64,000 nt of DNA, from assembly GCF_900109945.1 (NCBI RefSeq), contig NZ_FOBX01000004.1, forward strand, positions 124,001 through 188,000, written 5' to 3'. Position numbers and translations under genes: made by a program. Position 1 is the first letter of the stretch, and each line of letters begins with the position of its first letter. A model generated the notes under the pieces. The model did not search any database, had not been told where the DNA came from, and saw only the letters and a list, made by a program, of their open reading frames with translations. Source of the DNA: Bradyrhizobium sp. OK095. Its GTDB lineage: Bacteria; Pseudomonadota; Alphaproteobacteria; Rhizobiales; Xanthobacteraceae. Of the stretch, positions 1 to 8,566 are shown piece after piece.

Positions 1-450
1 CGCGCGGGTCTTTGCGGCGAACAGGTCGGAGCCGGAGTTCGGCTCGCTCATGCCGATGGCAAAGCAGATCTCGCCGCGGCAGATCCGCGGCAGGATGTCC
101 ATCTTGATGTTTTCAGGCGCGTATTTGATCAGCACCGGCCCGCTCTGGCGGTCGGCGACGAAGAAGCGCCGCGTGGGCGCGTTGGCGACCCGCATCTCTT
201 CGGTCACCACGTAGCGTTCGAGGAAGGAGCGCTCCTGGCCGCCATATTTCTTCGGCCAGGTCATGCCGAGCCAGCCCTTGGCGCCGACCCGGCGGGAAAA
301 TTCCGGCGCGTCGGTGTCTTCGCGGTTGGGCTTGTGCGGATCGAAAGTGCCGGCGGCGATTTCCTCGGCGAGGAACGCGCGCACTTCCTTGCGCAGTTGC
401 TCGCATTTTTCGGGCAGGCGGATCGGATCGAAACGGAGGGCAGCGGTCAT
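1..450 (-). CDS. Acyl-CoA dehydrogenase, N-terminal part (cut by window edge)
   Basis: The reading frame enters from the left edge of the window and starts at an ATG, so the first 150 codons are visible and the C-terminus is missing. The protein begins MTAALRFDPI and contains GWLGMTWPKKYGG (about residues 60-72) and CFAIGMSEPNSGSDL (about 130-144). The second motif is the substrate- and FAD-contacting middle strand typical of acyl-CoA dehydrogenases (GMSEPxxGSD). The next gene, also an acyl-CoA dehydrogenase, lies 16 bp upstream on the same strand. Side-by-side pairs like this often form heteromeric alpha2beta2 enzymes acting on steroid or branched acyl-CoAs; that reading is inference. Catalytic residues lie in the missing part. 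Confidence 0.9.
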   Translation of the reverse strand, partial: MTAALRFDPIRLPEKCEQLRKEVRAFLAEEIAAGTFDPHKPNREDTDAPEFSRRVGAKGWLGMTWPKKYGGQERSFLERYVVTEEMRVANAPTRRFFVADRQSGPVLIKYAPENIKMDILPRICRGEICFAIGMSEPNSGSDLFAAKTRA

Positions 451-466
451 GTGTTTCGTCCCCTGA

Positions 467-1531
467 TCAGCGCGAAGCCACGAGCGGCCACAATTCGTCG
501 GCGCCACGATTTGCGACGAGCTTGCCGAGCTCGACGGCCCAGTGGCTCTCCGAGCCGAAATCGTCGCGCCATGCCAGCGCTCGCAGCGAATAGCGATGCA
601 GGATGTGCTCGCTGGTGAAGCCGATCGCGCCATGCACCTGATGCGCGATGGCGCCGCCCTTTTCGGCAGCTTCCGCGCAACGGATCTTTGCGGAGGCGGC
701 CTCGAGGTAGACCTCGTCGTCGAACGATTGTGCATTGGCGATGGCGTCGGCTGCGGACGTCGCAGCCGCAAGAGCTGCGGCGGATTCGCCGGCGAGGCGG
801 GCGAGATTGTGCTGCACCGCCTGAAACTTCGAGATCTTCTTCTCGAAGGCAACGCGCTCGTTGGAATAGCGCACGGAGATGTCGAGCAGGGATTCCAGCG
901 CGCCCGCGATCTGAAGGCTGCGTGCGACGCCGCCCATCAGCATCATCGTGGTCTGGTCAAAGCCTTTCGGCGCGGCCTTGATGGTGACGGGCTGGACCTT
1001 GTCGAGCGTGACGGTGTCGCTGTGGTCGTAGCCGACATTAAGGCCGGATTCGATGCGGCTCTTGCTCGCATCGATCAGCGCGATGGAAACACCGTCCTTG
1101 CCGTGCGCGAGCACCGCAAAATGTTTTGCGGCTTTTGCAAAGGGCACGCCGCGGCAGCGGCCGGAGAGCGCGCCATCGGCATCGAGGGTGACTCGATCCT
1201 TTGGAGACGAAGGCAGCACCGTCATCTCGCCTTCGGGCGAGGCAATCTTCGCCTGTGTCAGCAGCCAGCCTGCGAGCATGGTCTCGGCCAGGGGAACCGC
1301 AACCGCAAAGCGGCCGGCGGCGTTGAGCAGCGCAAAACCGTCGGCAAGGCTCGCGCCGGAGCCGCCGAGATCATCCGGCACCCAGGACAACGGCAAGCCA
1401 GCCTCGGTCAGCGCCTGCCATAGCGGCGCCTGCCACGAATCCTTCTTGTCGTTGTTGATCTCTTGCGGATCGGCGAGATCGGCGAAGATTTTTTCCGCGG
1501 TCTCGACGACGATATTGTCACTCTCCGCCAC
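467..1531 (-). CDS. Acyl-CoA dehydrogenase family protein (short, 354 aa)
   Basis: The product has the acyl-CoA dehydrogenase fold: LPLSWVPDDLGGSG near residues 45-58 and HQVHGAIGFTSEH in the last 60 residues, the usual C-terminal FAD-binding strand. I chose the GTG at 1531 (VAESDNIVVE) because GGGGAAC precedes it at a good distance; a longer frame to 1672 has no sensible N-terminus. At about 354 residues it is shorter than typical 380-residue members, and it lacks the recognisable GMSEPxxGSD motif that its neighbour has. It may therefore be the less catalytic partner of a heteromeric pair. It is the first gene of a two-gene transcript running left. The exact substrate is unknown. Confidence 0.85.
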   Translation of the reverse strand: MAESDNIVVETAEKIFADLADPQEINNDKKDSWQAPLWQALTEAGLPLSWVPDDLGGSGASLADGFALLNAAGRFAVAVPLAETMLAGWLLTQAKIASPEGEMTVLPSSPKDRVTLDADGALSGRCRGVPFAKAAKHFAVLAHGKDGVSIALIDASKSRIESGLNVGYDHSDTVTLDKVQPVTIKAAPKGFDQTTMMLMGGVARSLQIAGALESLLDISVRYSNERVAFEKKISKFQAVQHNLARLAGESAAALAAATSAADAIANAQSFDDEVYLEAASAKIRCAEAAEKGGAIAHQVHGAIGFTSEHILHRYSLRALAWRDDFGSESHWAVELGKLVANRGADELWPLVASR

Positions 1532-1778
1532 AGCGTTCCCCGTGTTTTGCCATTGGCGCGTCCCGCCCGACGGACCGGCGCGCAGGTTCTTCTTGCGCCC
1601 GATGATCCGAAAAAGCCATGGCCCTGACAAGCGTTGATCGCAGGTCAACCTGCGGCGCAGGCATGGGCGCAAGAACCGTTCAGGACTAATTCCGCTTAGC
1701 GGAGTTTGCTCGATTTGCAGGGCGCGGCAAACTCGCTAAACAAGGCGCCGATACTCAATCAAGGGGAAGGAAATCCGG

Positions 1779-2564
1779 ATGGCCAAAGATAGTTTGTGCG
1801 CAATCGTGACGGGGTCCGCATCCGGGCTTGGTGCTGCGACCGCTGAAATTCTCGCACGGAGCGGGGCGCGGCTCGTCATCAACTACTCGTCGAGTAAGAC
1901 CGAAGCCGAGGCCACGGCAGAGCTCTGCCGCAAGGCCGGCGCTGCCGAAGTGCTGGTCGCGCAGGGCGACGTGTCCAAGGATGAGGATTGCCGCAGAATC
2001 GTTGCGGCGGCGAGCGGCTGGGGCCGGCTCGACATCCTCGTCAACAATGCCGGCACCACCAAGCATGTCGCCCATGCCGATCTCGACGGATTGTCGGCGG
2101 AAGATTTCCAGCGGCTCTATGGGGTCAACACCATCGGCCCGTTCCAGATGGTGCGCGCGGCGCGCAGCCTGCTTGAAGCCGGATCGAAGGCGTCGGGGCG
2201 GCCGTCTGCCGTGGTCAACATCTCCTCGGTCGCCGGCATCAGCGGTGTCGGCTCGTCGATCGCCTATGCCGCGAGCAAGGGCGCGCTGAACACGATGACC
2301 CTGTCGCTGTCGCGCGCGCTGGCTCCGCTGATCCGCGTCAACACGGTGTGTCCCGGCTATATCGACACGCCCTGGTTCACCAAGGGCCGCGGCGAGGCCG
2401 GCGCCAAGCAGGTGCGCGACAGCGTGGTGGCGAAGGTGCCGCTCAAGGTCGCCTCAACCGCCGACGACATCGCGCAGCTCGTCTGCTTCCTGGCGATGCC
2501 GGCCTCCAGCAACATGACCGGCGAAATCGTGCGCATGGATGCGGGGATGCATTTGATTACGTGA
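1779..2564 (+). CDS. Short-chain dehydrogenase/reductase (SDR), 261 aa
   Basis: A classical SDR oxidoreductase, cytoplasmic and NAD(P)-dependent. The cofactor motif TGSASGLG is at residues 11-18 and NNAG at 89-92. Catalytic Ser150 (NISS), Tyr163 and Lys167 (YAASK) are all present, so the enzyme looks active. The C-terminal PGYIDTPW and a conserved MTGEIVRMDAG end are normal for FabG-like members, and the length matches the family. A GGGGAAGGAA ribosome site precedes the ATG. The gene is divergent from the acyl-CoA dehydrogenase pair, which hints at a role in acyl-chain or hydroxy-acid metabolism, but the substrate cannot be read from the sequence. Confidence 0.93.
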   Translation: MAKDSLCAIVTGSASGLGAATAEILARSGARLVINYSSSKTEAEATAELCRKAGAAEVLVAQGDVSKDEDCRRIVAAASGWGRLDILVNNAGTTKHVAHADLDGLSAEDFQRLYGVNTIGPFQMVRAARSLLEAGSKASGRPSAVVNISSVAGISGVGSSIAYAASKGALNTMTLSLSRALAPLIRVNTVCPGYIDTPWFTKGRGEAGAKQVRDSVVAKVPLKVASTADDIAQLVCFLAMPASSNMTGEIVRMDAGMHLIT

Positions 2565-2567
2565 TTT

Positions 2568-2655
2568 CGTCATTGCGAGCGAAGCGAAGCAATCCAGAAT
2601 CTTTCCGCGGAGAAAGTCTGGATTGCTTCGTCGCAAGGGCTTCCTCGCAATGACG
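2568..2655. repeat. Intergenic palindromic repeat, family A, copy 1
   Basis: An 88-bp element ending in CGTCATTGCGAG and its inverted complement CTCGCAATGACG, with an inner inverted pair (AAGCAATCCAGA / TCTGGATTGCTT) around a CCGCGG centre. Two further copies occur in this window (4985-5064 and 27610-27696) with the same ends and centre. It lies between convergent genes. Such elements are abundant in bradyrhizobial genomes; no coding capacity is apparent. Confidence 0.85.
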
Positions 2656-2664
2656 AGGAGAGCG

Positions 2665-2937
2665 CTACCCCTTGATCACGCCGCTCGCGACCAGCCGGTG
2701 CCAGATGAACAGCACCACCACGGCGCCGATCGTGGCCATGATGAAGCCGGCGCCCTGATCGGGGCTGTAGTGCCCGATCGCCTGGCCGATGAAGGTGGCC
2801 AGAAACGCACCGACGATGCCGAGGATGGTGGTGAGGATGAAGCCGCTCGGGTTGTTCGGTCCCGGCGCCAGCCAGCGCGCGATGAGGCCGGCGACGAAGC
2901 CGACGACGATGATCCACAACAGGCCGCCCATGCTCAT
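2665..2937 (-). CDS. GlsB/YeaQ/YmgE-family small membrane protein, 90 aa
   Basis: A very hydrophobic protein beginning MSMGGLLWIIVVGFVAG, with three predicted membrane helices and the glycine-rich TTILGIVGAFLATFIG segment characteristic of the transglycosylase-associated (GlsB/YeaQ/YmgE) family. Members are inner-membrane proteins often linked to stress responses; their molecular role is not settled. I start it at the ATG preceded by AAGGGGAG seven bases upstream and reject an in-frame extension to 3009. It is followed on the same strand by repeat family A. Confidence 0.88.
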   Translation of the reverse strand: MSMGGLLWIIVVGFVAGLIARWLAPGPNNPSGFILTTILGIVGAFLATFIGQAIGHYSPDQGAGFIMATIGAVVVLFIWHRLVASGVIKG

Positions 2938-2965
2938 GTCAGTGCTCCCCTTGCTTTGACTAAAA

Positions 2966-3568
2966 TCAGATTCGACCCGAGAGCTCGTTCTCGGTCGGCA
3001 GCCGTCCATCCGGCGTCAGATGGTCGATCACCTTCGGCAGATACTGGCTGAGGCCGGAGAGCAGTTCGTCGCGCGACAGGCCACTCTGGGCGGACAGGCT
3101 CTCGATCTGGTCGGCGCCGAGCGCGTTGGCGAGATCGCCGGGCGCGATCGCCTTGTTCTCGCCCTTGCCGACCCAGGAATTCGCGGTCTCGCTGTGGCCG
3201 CCCTGCTGAAGCTGGTTGAGGAGATCGCCGAGCCCGCCGCTCAGCACGCTGCCGGCCGCGCCACCCGCGAGCAGGCCGCCGAGGCCGCCCTTGAGCAGGT
3301 CACCGAGGCCGCCGCCTCCGCCAAGCATGCCGCCAAGACCGCCGCCAGCACCGGCATTCACCGGCGGGGGCAGCTGCGTCGGCGTCGGAGATGGCTGCGG
3401 GGCCGCACCGGGCTGGCCCGCCGTCAAATGCTTGAATGCCTTCCACCCCAGCAAGGCAATGATCGCCATCGTCATCGGCGACATGCCGCCGGAGGATTGC
3501 TGTGAGCTTGGCGTGCTCTGGCCGCGCGGGCCGTTCTGCATGCCGTTGAGGACGTCGAGTAGACCCAT
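2966..3568 (-). CDS. YidB-family (DUF937) protein, 200 aa
   Basis: The protein begins MGLLDVLNGMQNGPRG and carries a central run rich in glycine and leucine (GGLGGMLGGGGGLGDLLKGG). Its C-terminal half reads WVGKGENKAIAPGDLANALG, then SGLSRDELLSGLSQYLP and a final PDGRLP. The WVxxGxNxxIxPxxLxxALG pattern is the hallmark of the YidB/DUF937 family, whose function is unknown. A short hydrophobic segment (MTMAIIALLGWKAF, about residues 31-44) could be a membrane helix or a weak signal. The start at 3568 has AGGAG in front. A much longer frame continues upstream across the opposite-strand gene, but that part is a shadow. It lies just upstream of the GlsB-type gene on the same strand. Confidence 0.88.
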   Translation of the reverse strand: MGLLDVLNGMQNGPRGQSTPSSQQSSGGMSPMTMAIIALLGWKAFKHLTAGQPGAAPQPSPTPTQLPPPVNAGAGGGLGGMLGGGGGLGDLLKGGLGGLLAGGAAGSVLSGGLGDLLNQLQQGGHSETANSWVGKGENKAIAPGDLANALGADQIESLSAQSGLSRDELLSGLSQYLPKVIDHLTPDGRLPTENELSGRI

Positions 3569-3728
3569 GGTGCTCTCCTGTGGCGTTCTCGTCGGCGATC
3601 GCTCGCCGCTGACTGCCCCCGGGGCGAAAACATATGGGGCTCTCATGACGGTTACAAGGCGGATGCGACGTAGCCGCGAGGCCCCCGGCTCTGCTATCGA
3701 AGGCCGGTCATTCAGGGAGCAAGGCGAG

Positions 3729-4736
3729 GTGGTGACGGATCGACCGATCGTGGTGGCGGGCGCAGGCGCCATCGGCTGTTTCGTCGGAGGCCAGCTGGCG
3801 GCCGCTGATCGCCGCGTCGCGCTGCTGGTGCGGCCGCGGGTGAAGACCGAGATCGAGCGGTTCGGGCTGCGGCTGACCGATTTCGACGGCTCCGAGAACA
3901 AGCTCGGCCCGGGCCAGCTTGCTCTCTCGGAGGACCCTGCGATCTTGCACAGCGCCGGCATCGTGCTGGTGACGGTGAAGAGCGCCGACACCGCCGATGT
4001 CGCGGACCAGATCGCGCAGCATGCGCCGCAAGACGCCGTCATCATCTCCCTGCAAAACGGCGTCGGCAATGTCGCGGTCCTGCGCGAGCGTCTCGGTGGG
4101 CGCCGCGTGCTCGCCGGCATGGTGCCGTTCAACGTGATCGCGATGGGCGAGGGCCGTTTCCACCGCTCGACCTCCGGCGACATCCATGTCGGAGAGGACG
4201 CCGAGAACACGGCCGGGGCGCTGTCGGTGCCGGGCCTCACGGTGCGCGCGAGCGGTGACATCACCGGCGTGCAATGGGGCAAGCTGATCATCAATCTGAA
4301 TAACGCGCTCAGCGCATTGTCCGACATGCCGCTTGCCGCGCAACTGGCCAATCGCGGCTGGCGAAGGCTATTCGCCGACCAGATGGCGGAAGGCGTAGCG
4401 GTGCTGAAAGCCGCCGGCATCGCGCCGGTCTCCGCGACGCCGATCCCGACGCGGTGGACGCCGACCTTGCTGCGGCTTCCCGATGCGATCTTCAAGGTGA
4501 TCCTGGGGCGGACGATGAAAATCGATCCCGAGGCGCGCTCCTCGATGTGGCAGGATCTGAAACAAGGCCGCAAGACCGAGATCGACTATTTGCAAGGAGC
4601 GGTCATTGCGCTTGCCGAGCAGAATAAGGTCGCCGTGCCGCTGATGCGCCGCATTGTTGCGCTGATCAAGGAGGCTGAGGTGGCGGGTAACGGTTCACCA
4701 GGGCTGACACCGCAGCAGATTCGTGGGGGCGCCTGA
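3729..4736 (+). CDS. Ketopantoate reductase-like (2-dehydropantoate 2-reductase family) enzyme
   Basis: A 335-residue NADP-dependent dehydrogenase of the ApbA/PanE family. GAGAIG (residues 11-16) is the nucleotide-binding loop; VKSADTADV and SLQNGVGN follow at about 85-115, and the C-terminal helical domain contains GKLIINLNNALSAL. Family members reduce ketopantoate to pantoate for CoA synthesis, but many paralogues act on other 2-oxo acids. A second paralogue lies at 20617-21591, so this one is not assigned as panE. I place the start at a GTG (3729) nine bases after AGGGAG; the adjacent GTG at 3732 is an equal alternative. The long frame upstream is opposite a YidB gene and is not real. Confidence 0.85.
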   Translation: MVTDRPIVVAGAGAIGCFVGGQLAAADRRVALLVRPRVKTEIERFGLRLTDFDGSENKLGPGQLALSEDPAILHSAGIVLVTVKSADTADVADQIAQHAPQDAVIISLQNGVGNVAVLRERLGGRRVLAGMVPFNVIAMGEGRFHRSTSGDIHVGEDAENTAGALSVPGLTVRASGDITGVQWGKLIINLNNALSALSDMPLAAQLANRGWRRLFADQMAEGVAVLKAAGIAPVSATPIPTRWTPTLLRLPDAIFKVILGRTMKIDPEARSSMWQDLKQGRKTEIDYLQGAVIALAEQNKVAVPLMRRIVALIKEAEVAGNGSPGLTPQQIRGGA

Positions 4737-4754
4737 GTGCGAGGGAGATGCGCG

Positions 4755-4958
4755 ATGAAGCGTTGTTGGACGATCGGGCTCGCGCTGGCCGCGTTTTGTG
4801 GCGTGTCGACGCTCGCTTACGCGAGGCCGCCGACGGTCATGAACTCGCCCGGCTATGACAGGCGATTGCAGGAGAGCCGTAAGGAGTTGGGCGGTTCAAC
4901 GACAACAACAGCGCCGGTGGCTGCACCGAAGCGCAGCAAGAAGAAGCAGCCGAACTGA
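4755..4958 (+). CDS. Small secreted protein, 67 aa, unknown function
   Basis: Starts MKRCWTIGLALAAFCGVSTLAYA, a clear Sec signal peptide with cleavage expected after AYA (about residue 23). The mature part of about 44 residues is polar, has a short threonine run (GGSTTTT) and ends in a lysine-rich tail (KRSKKKQPN). I recognise no domain. The ATG is preceded by GAGGGA eight bases upstream. It follows the ketopantoate-reductase-like gene by 18 bp and could be cotranscribed, though nothing links the functions. Confidence 0.7.
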   Translation: MKRCWTIGLALAAFCGVSTLAYARPPTVMNSPGYDRRLQESRKELGGSTTTTAPVAAPKRSKKKQPN

Positions 4959-4984
4959 GGATGGGACGCGAATCTCCATCCACT

Positions 4985-5064
4985 CGTCATTGCTAGCGCA
5001 GCGAAGCAATCCAGAATCCCTCCGCGGAAAGACTCTGGATTGCTTCGCTGCGCTCGCAATGACG
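4985..5064. repeat. Intergenic palindromic repeat, family A, copy 2
   Basis: An 80-bp copy with the same CGTCATTGC and CGCAATGACG ends and the same inner AAGCAATCCAGA / TCTGGATTGCTT pair around CCGCGG as the copies at 2568 and 27610. It lies between two convergent genes. Confidence 0.85.
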
Positions 5065-5076
5065 GCTGTGGTGAGC

Positions 5077-5697
5077 TTACCCCTTCTTCGCCGGCTTGCC
5101 CGGCGTCGGGTTGAACAGCTTCTTCAGATCGTTCAGGCTTTCCGATAGCCGCGGCCATTCGCAGGAGAATGAGCCCTTGGCGCAGGGCGCACCCTTCGGC
5201 CGCTGGCCGATGGTCTGAAGGACTTTCGGCCGCTCCACCGGCACGGGCACGCGCGCAACGTCGGTTCGCAGCGCGACCTGCTGGAGCTGCTGCGCTTGCT
5301 GTTCCTGCTGCTCGAGCTGCTGTCGCATCGCGGCTTGGGCCGCTTCGTTGCTGCGACGCTGATTGGCGAGATAGGCGGTGTAGGATTCGTCGATCTTCTT
5401 CTGCTCGTCCGGCGTCGGGTTCGGTCCGGCGATGTCGAAGGTGCGGTCCTGGAGGAAGTCGTAATAGGCATAGCCGCCGCCGGCCTTGCGGCGACCGGCG
5501 AACTTGGAATTGCAGCCGGCAAGGGCGGACGTCTTTTCGGCCTTGGTTGCGGCTTTCTCGGCGGCGTCGGCGCATTCCTCGAAATCAACCGGCGCGCGCT
5601 TCCACCATTGCGCCTGGGCATGCGAGTGCGTCAGCAGAAAAAATCCTGCTGCGGCAACGAGAAGCGCCGCACGACGCGATGCAACCACGGACAACAT
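5077..5697 (-). CDS. Secreted protein of unknown function, 206 aa
   Basis: The N-terminus has a signal peptide (ALLVAAAGFFLLTHSHAQAQ, cleavage near residue 29). The mature protein contains four cysteines in two well-separated pairs (ECADAAEKAA..GCNSKF and APCAKGSFSCEW). Between them is a glutamine-rich helical stretch (RQQLEQQEQQAQQLQQ, about residues 125-140) that could form a coiled coil. It ends in a lysine-rich tail. I recognise no family. The arrangement suggests a periplasmic or envelope protein with two disulfides. It is transcribed alone, divergently from the secreted hydrolase at 5907. Confidence 0.75.
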   Translation of the reverse strand: MLSVVASRRAALLVAAAGFFLLTHSHAQAQWWKRAPVDFEECADAAEKAATKAEKTSALAGCNSKFAGRRKAGGGYAYYDFLQDRTFDIAGPNPTPDEQKKIDESYTAYLANQRRSNEAAQAAMRQQLEQQEQQAQQLQQVALRTDVARVPVPVERPKVLQTIGQRPKGAPCAKGSFSCEWPRLSESLNDLKKLFNPTPGKPAKKG

Positions 5698-5906
5698 TCT
5701 ACGAGAGCATTCCTTGCAAAACTCAACCCGAACTGAGTCGAGCCGAATTTTTGCCCCTTTATCGCCGGCTTGTCACCCGTGGAACCCGGGAATTTCATGG
5801 CTGCAATGCTGACATTTTTTGCTTGACGTGGCGCGGCAGTCACAGCCACGCGGCACCTGATGCGATTAGAGTTTTATCGGTGTGGATACGAAGGGGACTT
5901 TCCGTC

Positions 5907-6935
5907 ATGAGAGCGCTGGCCTGTCTCGCCGCCCTCGCTTTGGGGCTGATTTGCGGCCACGCCTTCGCGGCGGACGAAGACGCGCCCAACCGCAAGCCGG
6001 TGAAAGCCATCGGCGATGCGCGGCTCTCGGTCGGCGGCCGGGGAATGCTGCCGCTCTACCTGTCCCGCGACTGGTCGCTGCCGCAGCCCGCGATCTCGCG
6101 CGCGATCATCGTGCTGCATGGTCGGCTGCGCAACGCCGACGAATATTACATATCGGCCAACAACGCCCAGGCCGCGGCGGGCGACGACGGCAAGGCCTCG
6201 CTGATGATCGTGCCGCAGTTTTTGGCCGAGATCGATATCGAGGCGTACAAGCTGCCGCAGGACATGCTGCGCTGGTCGCTGGAGGGATGGGAGGGCGGCG
6301 ACGCCGCGCTTGCGCCCAATCCGGTCTCCTCGTTCGAGGCGCTCGATGCGATCCTCGCAAAACTCTCGGAACGGCGCGTCTTCCCGAACCTGAAGCAGGT
6401 CGTGGTCGCCGGGCATTCCGGCGGCGGCCAGGTCGTGCAGCGCTATGCCATCGCCGGCAAGGGCGAGGCGGCCTTGTTGCGCCAGCACATCGACATCCGC
6501 TACGTCGTCGCCAATCCCTCGTCCTATGCCTATTTCAGCGCCGAGCGGCCCATGCCGAAGATTGCCGCATCCTGTCCCGGCTACGACAATTGGAAATACG
6601 GCATGGGCGACCGGCCGCCCTATCTCGCCGACGCGACGCCTGCGGCGCTCGAGCAGCGCTATGTCGAGCGCGAGGTGATCTACCTGCTCGGCACGCTCGA
6701 CACCAATCCAAAGCACTCGGCGCTGGACAAGAGCTGCATGGCCGAGGCGCAGGGGCCTTATCGTTACGCCAGGGGTCATGCCTACGTGGACGCGATGGCC
6801 AAGCGCGACCATGGCACGCCCAGTCACCGGGTCTGGGATGTCGCCGGCGTCGGCCACGACGGCGACAAGATGCTGACCTCGAAATGCGGGCTCGCGGCCC
6901 TGTTCGATATTCCGGGCTGCGGGGCCGAACGCTGA
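5907..6935 (+). CDS. Secreted alpha/beta-hydrolase-fold protein, 342 aa
   Basis: Begins with a signal peptide (MRALACLAALALGLICGHAFA, residues 1-21) and then shows an alpha/beta-hydrolase pattern. IIVLHGRLRNA (about 67-77) is the oxyanion-hole strand, and VVVAGHSGGGQ (166-176) is the nucleophile elbow with Ser171. A late GVGHDGDKM can supply the catalytic histidine. It is probably a periplasmic esterase or hydrolase; the substrate is unknown. The cysteines in the C-terminal half (SCPGYDNW, SCMAEAQ, SKCGLAALFDIPGC) may form disulfides. The chosen ATG has AAGGGGA ten bases upstream. It precedes the CoA-ligase operon by about 90 bp but is separated from it by a short repeat-like stretch. Confidence 0.82.
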   Translation: MRALACLAALALGLICGHAFAADEDAPNRKPVKAIGDARLSVGGRGMLPLYLSRDWSLPQPAISRAIIVLHGRLRNADEYYISANNAQAAAGDDGKASLMIVPQFLAEIDIEAYKLPQDMLRWSLEGWEGGDAALAPNPVSSFEALDAILAKLSERRVFPNLKQVVVAGHSGGGQVVQRYAIAGKGEAALLRQHIDIRYVVANPSSYAYFSAERPMPKIAASCPGYDNWKYGMGDRPPYLADATPAALEQRYVEREVIYLLGTLDTNPKHSALDKSCMAEAQGPYRYARGHAYVDAMAKRDHGTPSHRVWDVAGVGHDGDKMLTSKCGLAALFDIPGCGAER

Positions 6936-7026
6936 TGTCTTGAAGCATCGGCTCCGGCTGTTACACTTCGCCCCGCGCCGCGCCTCATCCTGAGGCGGCG
7001 CCAAGAAGACGAAGTGGAAACGCCTG

Positions 7027-8544
7027 ATGCTGCTGCCCCTGTCCGACGTGCCGCGCTGGTATGCGGAGCGCAAACCGCAAGGCACGATCGCCATCCAGCA
7101 TGGGCAGGATACGCTGACTTGGGACCAGCTCGAACGCGGCGCCAACCGCCGCGCGCGGGCGTTTGCCGCGAAAGGTGTGAAGCCGGGCGATTTTGTCGCA
7201 ATCGGCCTTCCCAACGGCAACGCTTTCTTCGAGACATCCTTTGCGGTGTGGAAGTGCGGGGCGACGCCGACCTCGCTGTCGTGGCGGCTGCCGCGCGGCG
7301 AAGCCGCTGCGGTGCTCGACATCCTCAAGCCCGCGCTGGTGGTCGGCGGCGAGGCCGACTGGAATGCGTCGAACCGCCTGCCTGCCGATTTCGTGCCGGA
7401 AGGTTTTTCGGACGAGCCGCTCAATCCGCCGGTGGCGCGCTATTGGAAGGCCATGACCAGCGGCGGCTCGACCGGCCGGCCAAAAGTGATCCTCGATCAT
7501 CAGCCTGCGGTGACCGACACGGTCGCTGCGCCGCCGCTCAACATCCCCTTCGGCGTCTCGCTGCTCAATCCCGGCCCGCTCTACCACAACGCGCCGTTTA
7601 TCGTGTCGCACTATGCGCTGTTCACCGGCGGCAAGCTCACCGGCCTTACCAAGTTCGACGCCGAAGAGACGCTGCGGCAAATCGCGCAAGAGCGCGTGCA
7701 ATGGGTCAATTTCGTGCCGACCATGATGCACCGGATCTGGGCGCTGCCGGAGAGCGTCCGCAACGCTTACGACGTCTCGAGCCTTCAGACCGTCTTCCAC
7801 ATGGCCGCTCCGATGCCGCCCTGGCTGAAGGAGAACTGGATCGCCTGGCTCGGGCCCGAACGGGTCTGGGAGCTCTATGGCGGCACCGAGCGGCAGGGCT
7901 CGTGCATCATCTCCGGCACGGAATGGCTGACGCATAAGGGCTCGGTCGGCAAGATCGGCGAGATGGCGCGCCTGCGCATCGTCGGCGAGGACGGCAACGA
8001 CGTCGCGCGAGGCGAGACCGGCGAAATCTATTTCCTCAACAATGACGGCAAGGACGCCACCTATCATTATCTCGGCGCCGAGCCGAAGCGGCGCGCCGAC
8101 GGTTGGGAATCGCTCGGCGACATCGGCAGGCTCGATGCGGAAGGCTATCTCTATCTCGGCGACCGCCTCGCCGACATGGTGCTGCGCGGCGGCGCCAACA
8201 TCTACCCGGCCGAAATCGAGGCGGCGGTCTCGGAGGCTCCCGGTGTGCGGTCGTGCGTGGTGGTGGGATTGCCCGATCCGGAACTGGGCCAGCGCGTGCA
8301 TGCCATCATCGAGCCGGAGCCTGACGCGGATGGCCAGGCCATCGCTGACGGCATGGCGGATTTCCTGAAGGACAGGCTGAGCCGCTACAAGCACCCCGAG
8401 AGTTTCGAGATCGTCAACGCCCCGCCGCGCGATGATTCCGGAAAAGTTCGCCGCACGCTGTTGCGCGACGAGCGCGCAGCATGGATGAAGGAAGGGCGCG
8501 CCTTCCGGATCATGCCATCGAAGGCGCGGGCGCACGCCGACTGA
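7027..8544 (+). CDS. Acyl-CoA synthetase / acid-CoA ligase (AMP-forming), 505 aa
   Basis: A member of the ANL adenylating superfamily. The ATP-binding loop reads MTSGGSTGRPK (143-153), the A5-type motif ELYGGTERQG is near residue 280, and the hinge GDIGRLDAEGYLYLGDR is near 365-380. The catalytic lysine is in DDSGKVRRTLL near the C-terminus. The enzyme would convert a carboxylic acid to its CoA thioester with ATP. PTMMHRIWALPE resembles bile-acid and medium-chain acid ligases, but the substrate is not readable. It heads a tight operon with an RraA-type aldolase, a cupin and a TctC-type binding protein, so it probably activates a substrate or product in that catabolic path. Confidence 0.92.
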   Translation: MLLPLSDVPRWYAERKPQGTIAIQHGQDTLTWDQLERGANRRARAFAAKGVKPGDFVAIGLPNGNAFFETSFAVWKCGATPTSLSWRLPRGEAAAVLDILKPALVVGGEADWNASNRLPADFVPEGFSDEPLNPPVARYWKAMTSGGSTGRPKVILDHQPAVTDTVAAPPLNIPFGVSLLNPGPLYHNAPFIVSHYALFTGGKLTGLTKFDAEETLRQIAQERVQWVNFVPTMMHRIWALPESVRNAYDVSSLQTVFHMAAPMPPWLKENWIAWLGPERVWELYGGTERQGSCIISGTEWLTHKGSVGKIGEMARLRIVGEDGNDVARGETGEIYFLNNDGKDATYHYLGAEPKRRADGWESLGDIGRLDAEGYLYLGDRLADMVLRGGANIYPAEIEAAVSEAPGVRSCVVVGLPDPELGQRVHAIIEPEPDADGQAIADGMADFLKDRLSRYKHPESFEIVNAPPRDDSGKVRRTLLRDERAAWMKEGRAFRIMPSKARAHAD

Positions 8545-8566
8545 AAATCACGGAAGGACCAGAAGT

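Noticed and set aside
3569..4573. Long N-terminal extension of the YidB gene opposite the ketopantoate-reductase-like gene
   Set aside because: The extension is Ser/Arg/Thr-rich shadow sequence, and the internal ATG at 3568 has a good ribosome site and the family's normal N-terminus.
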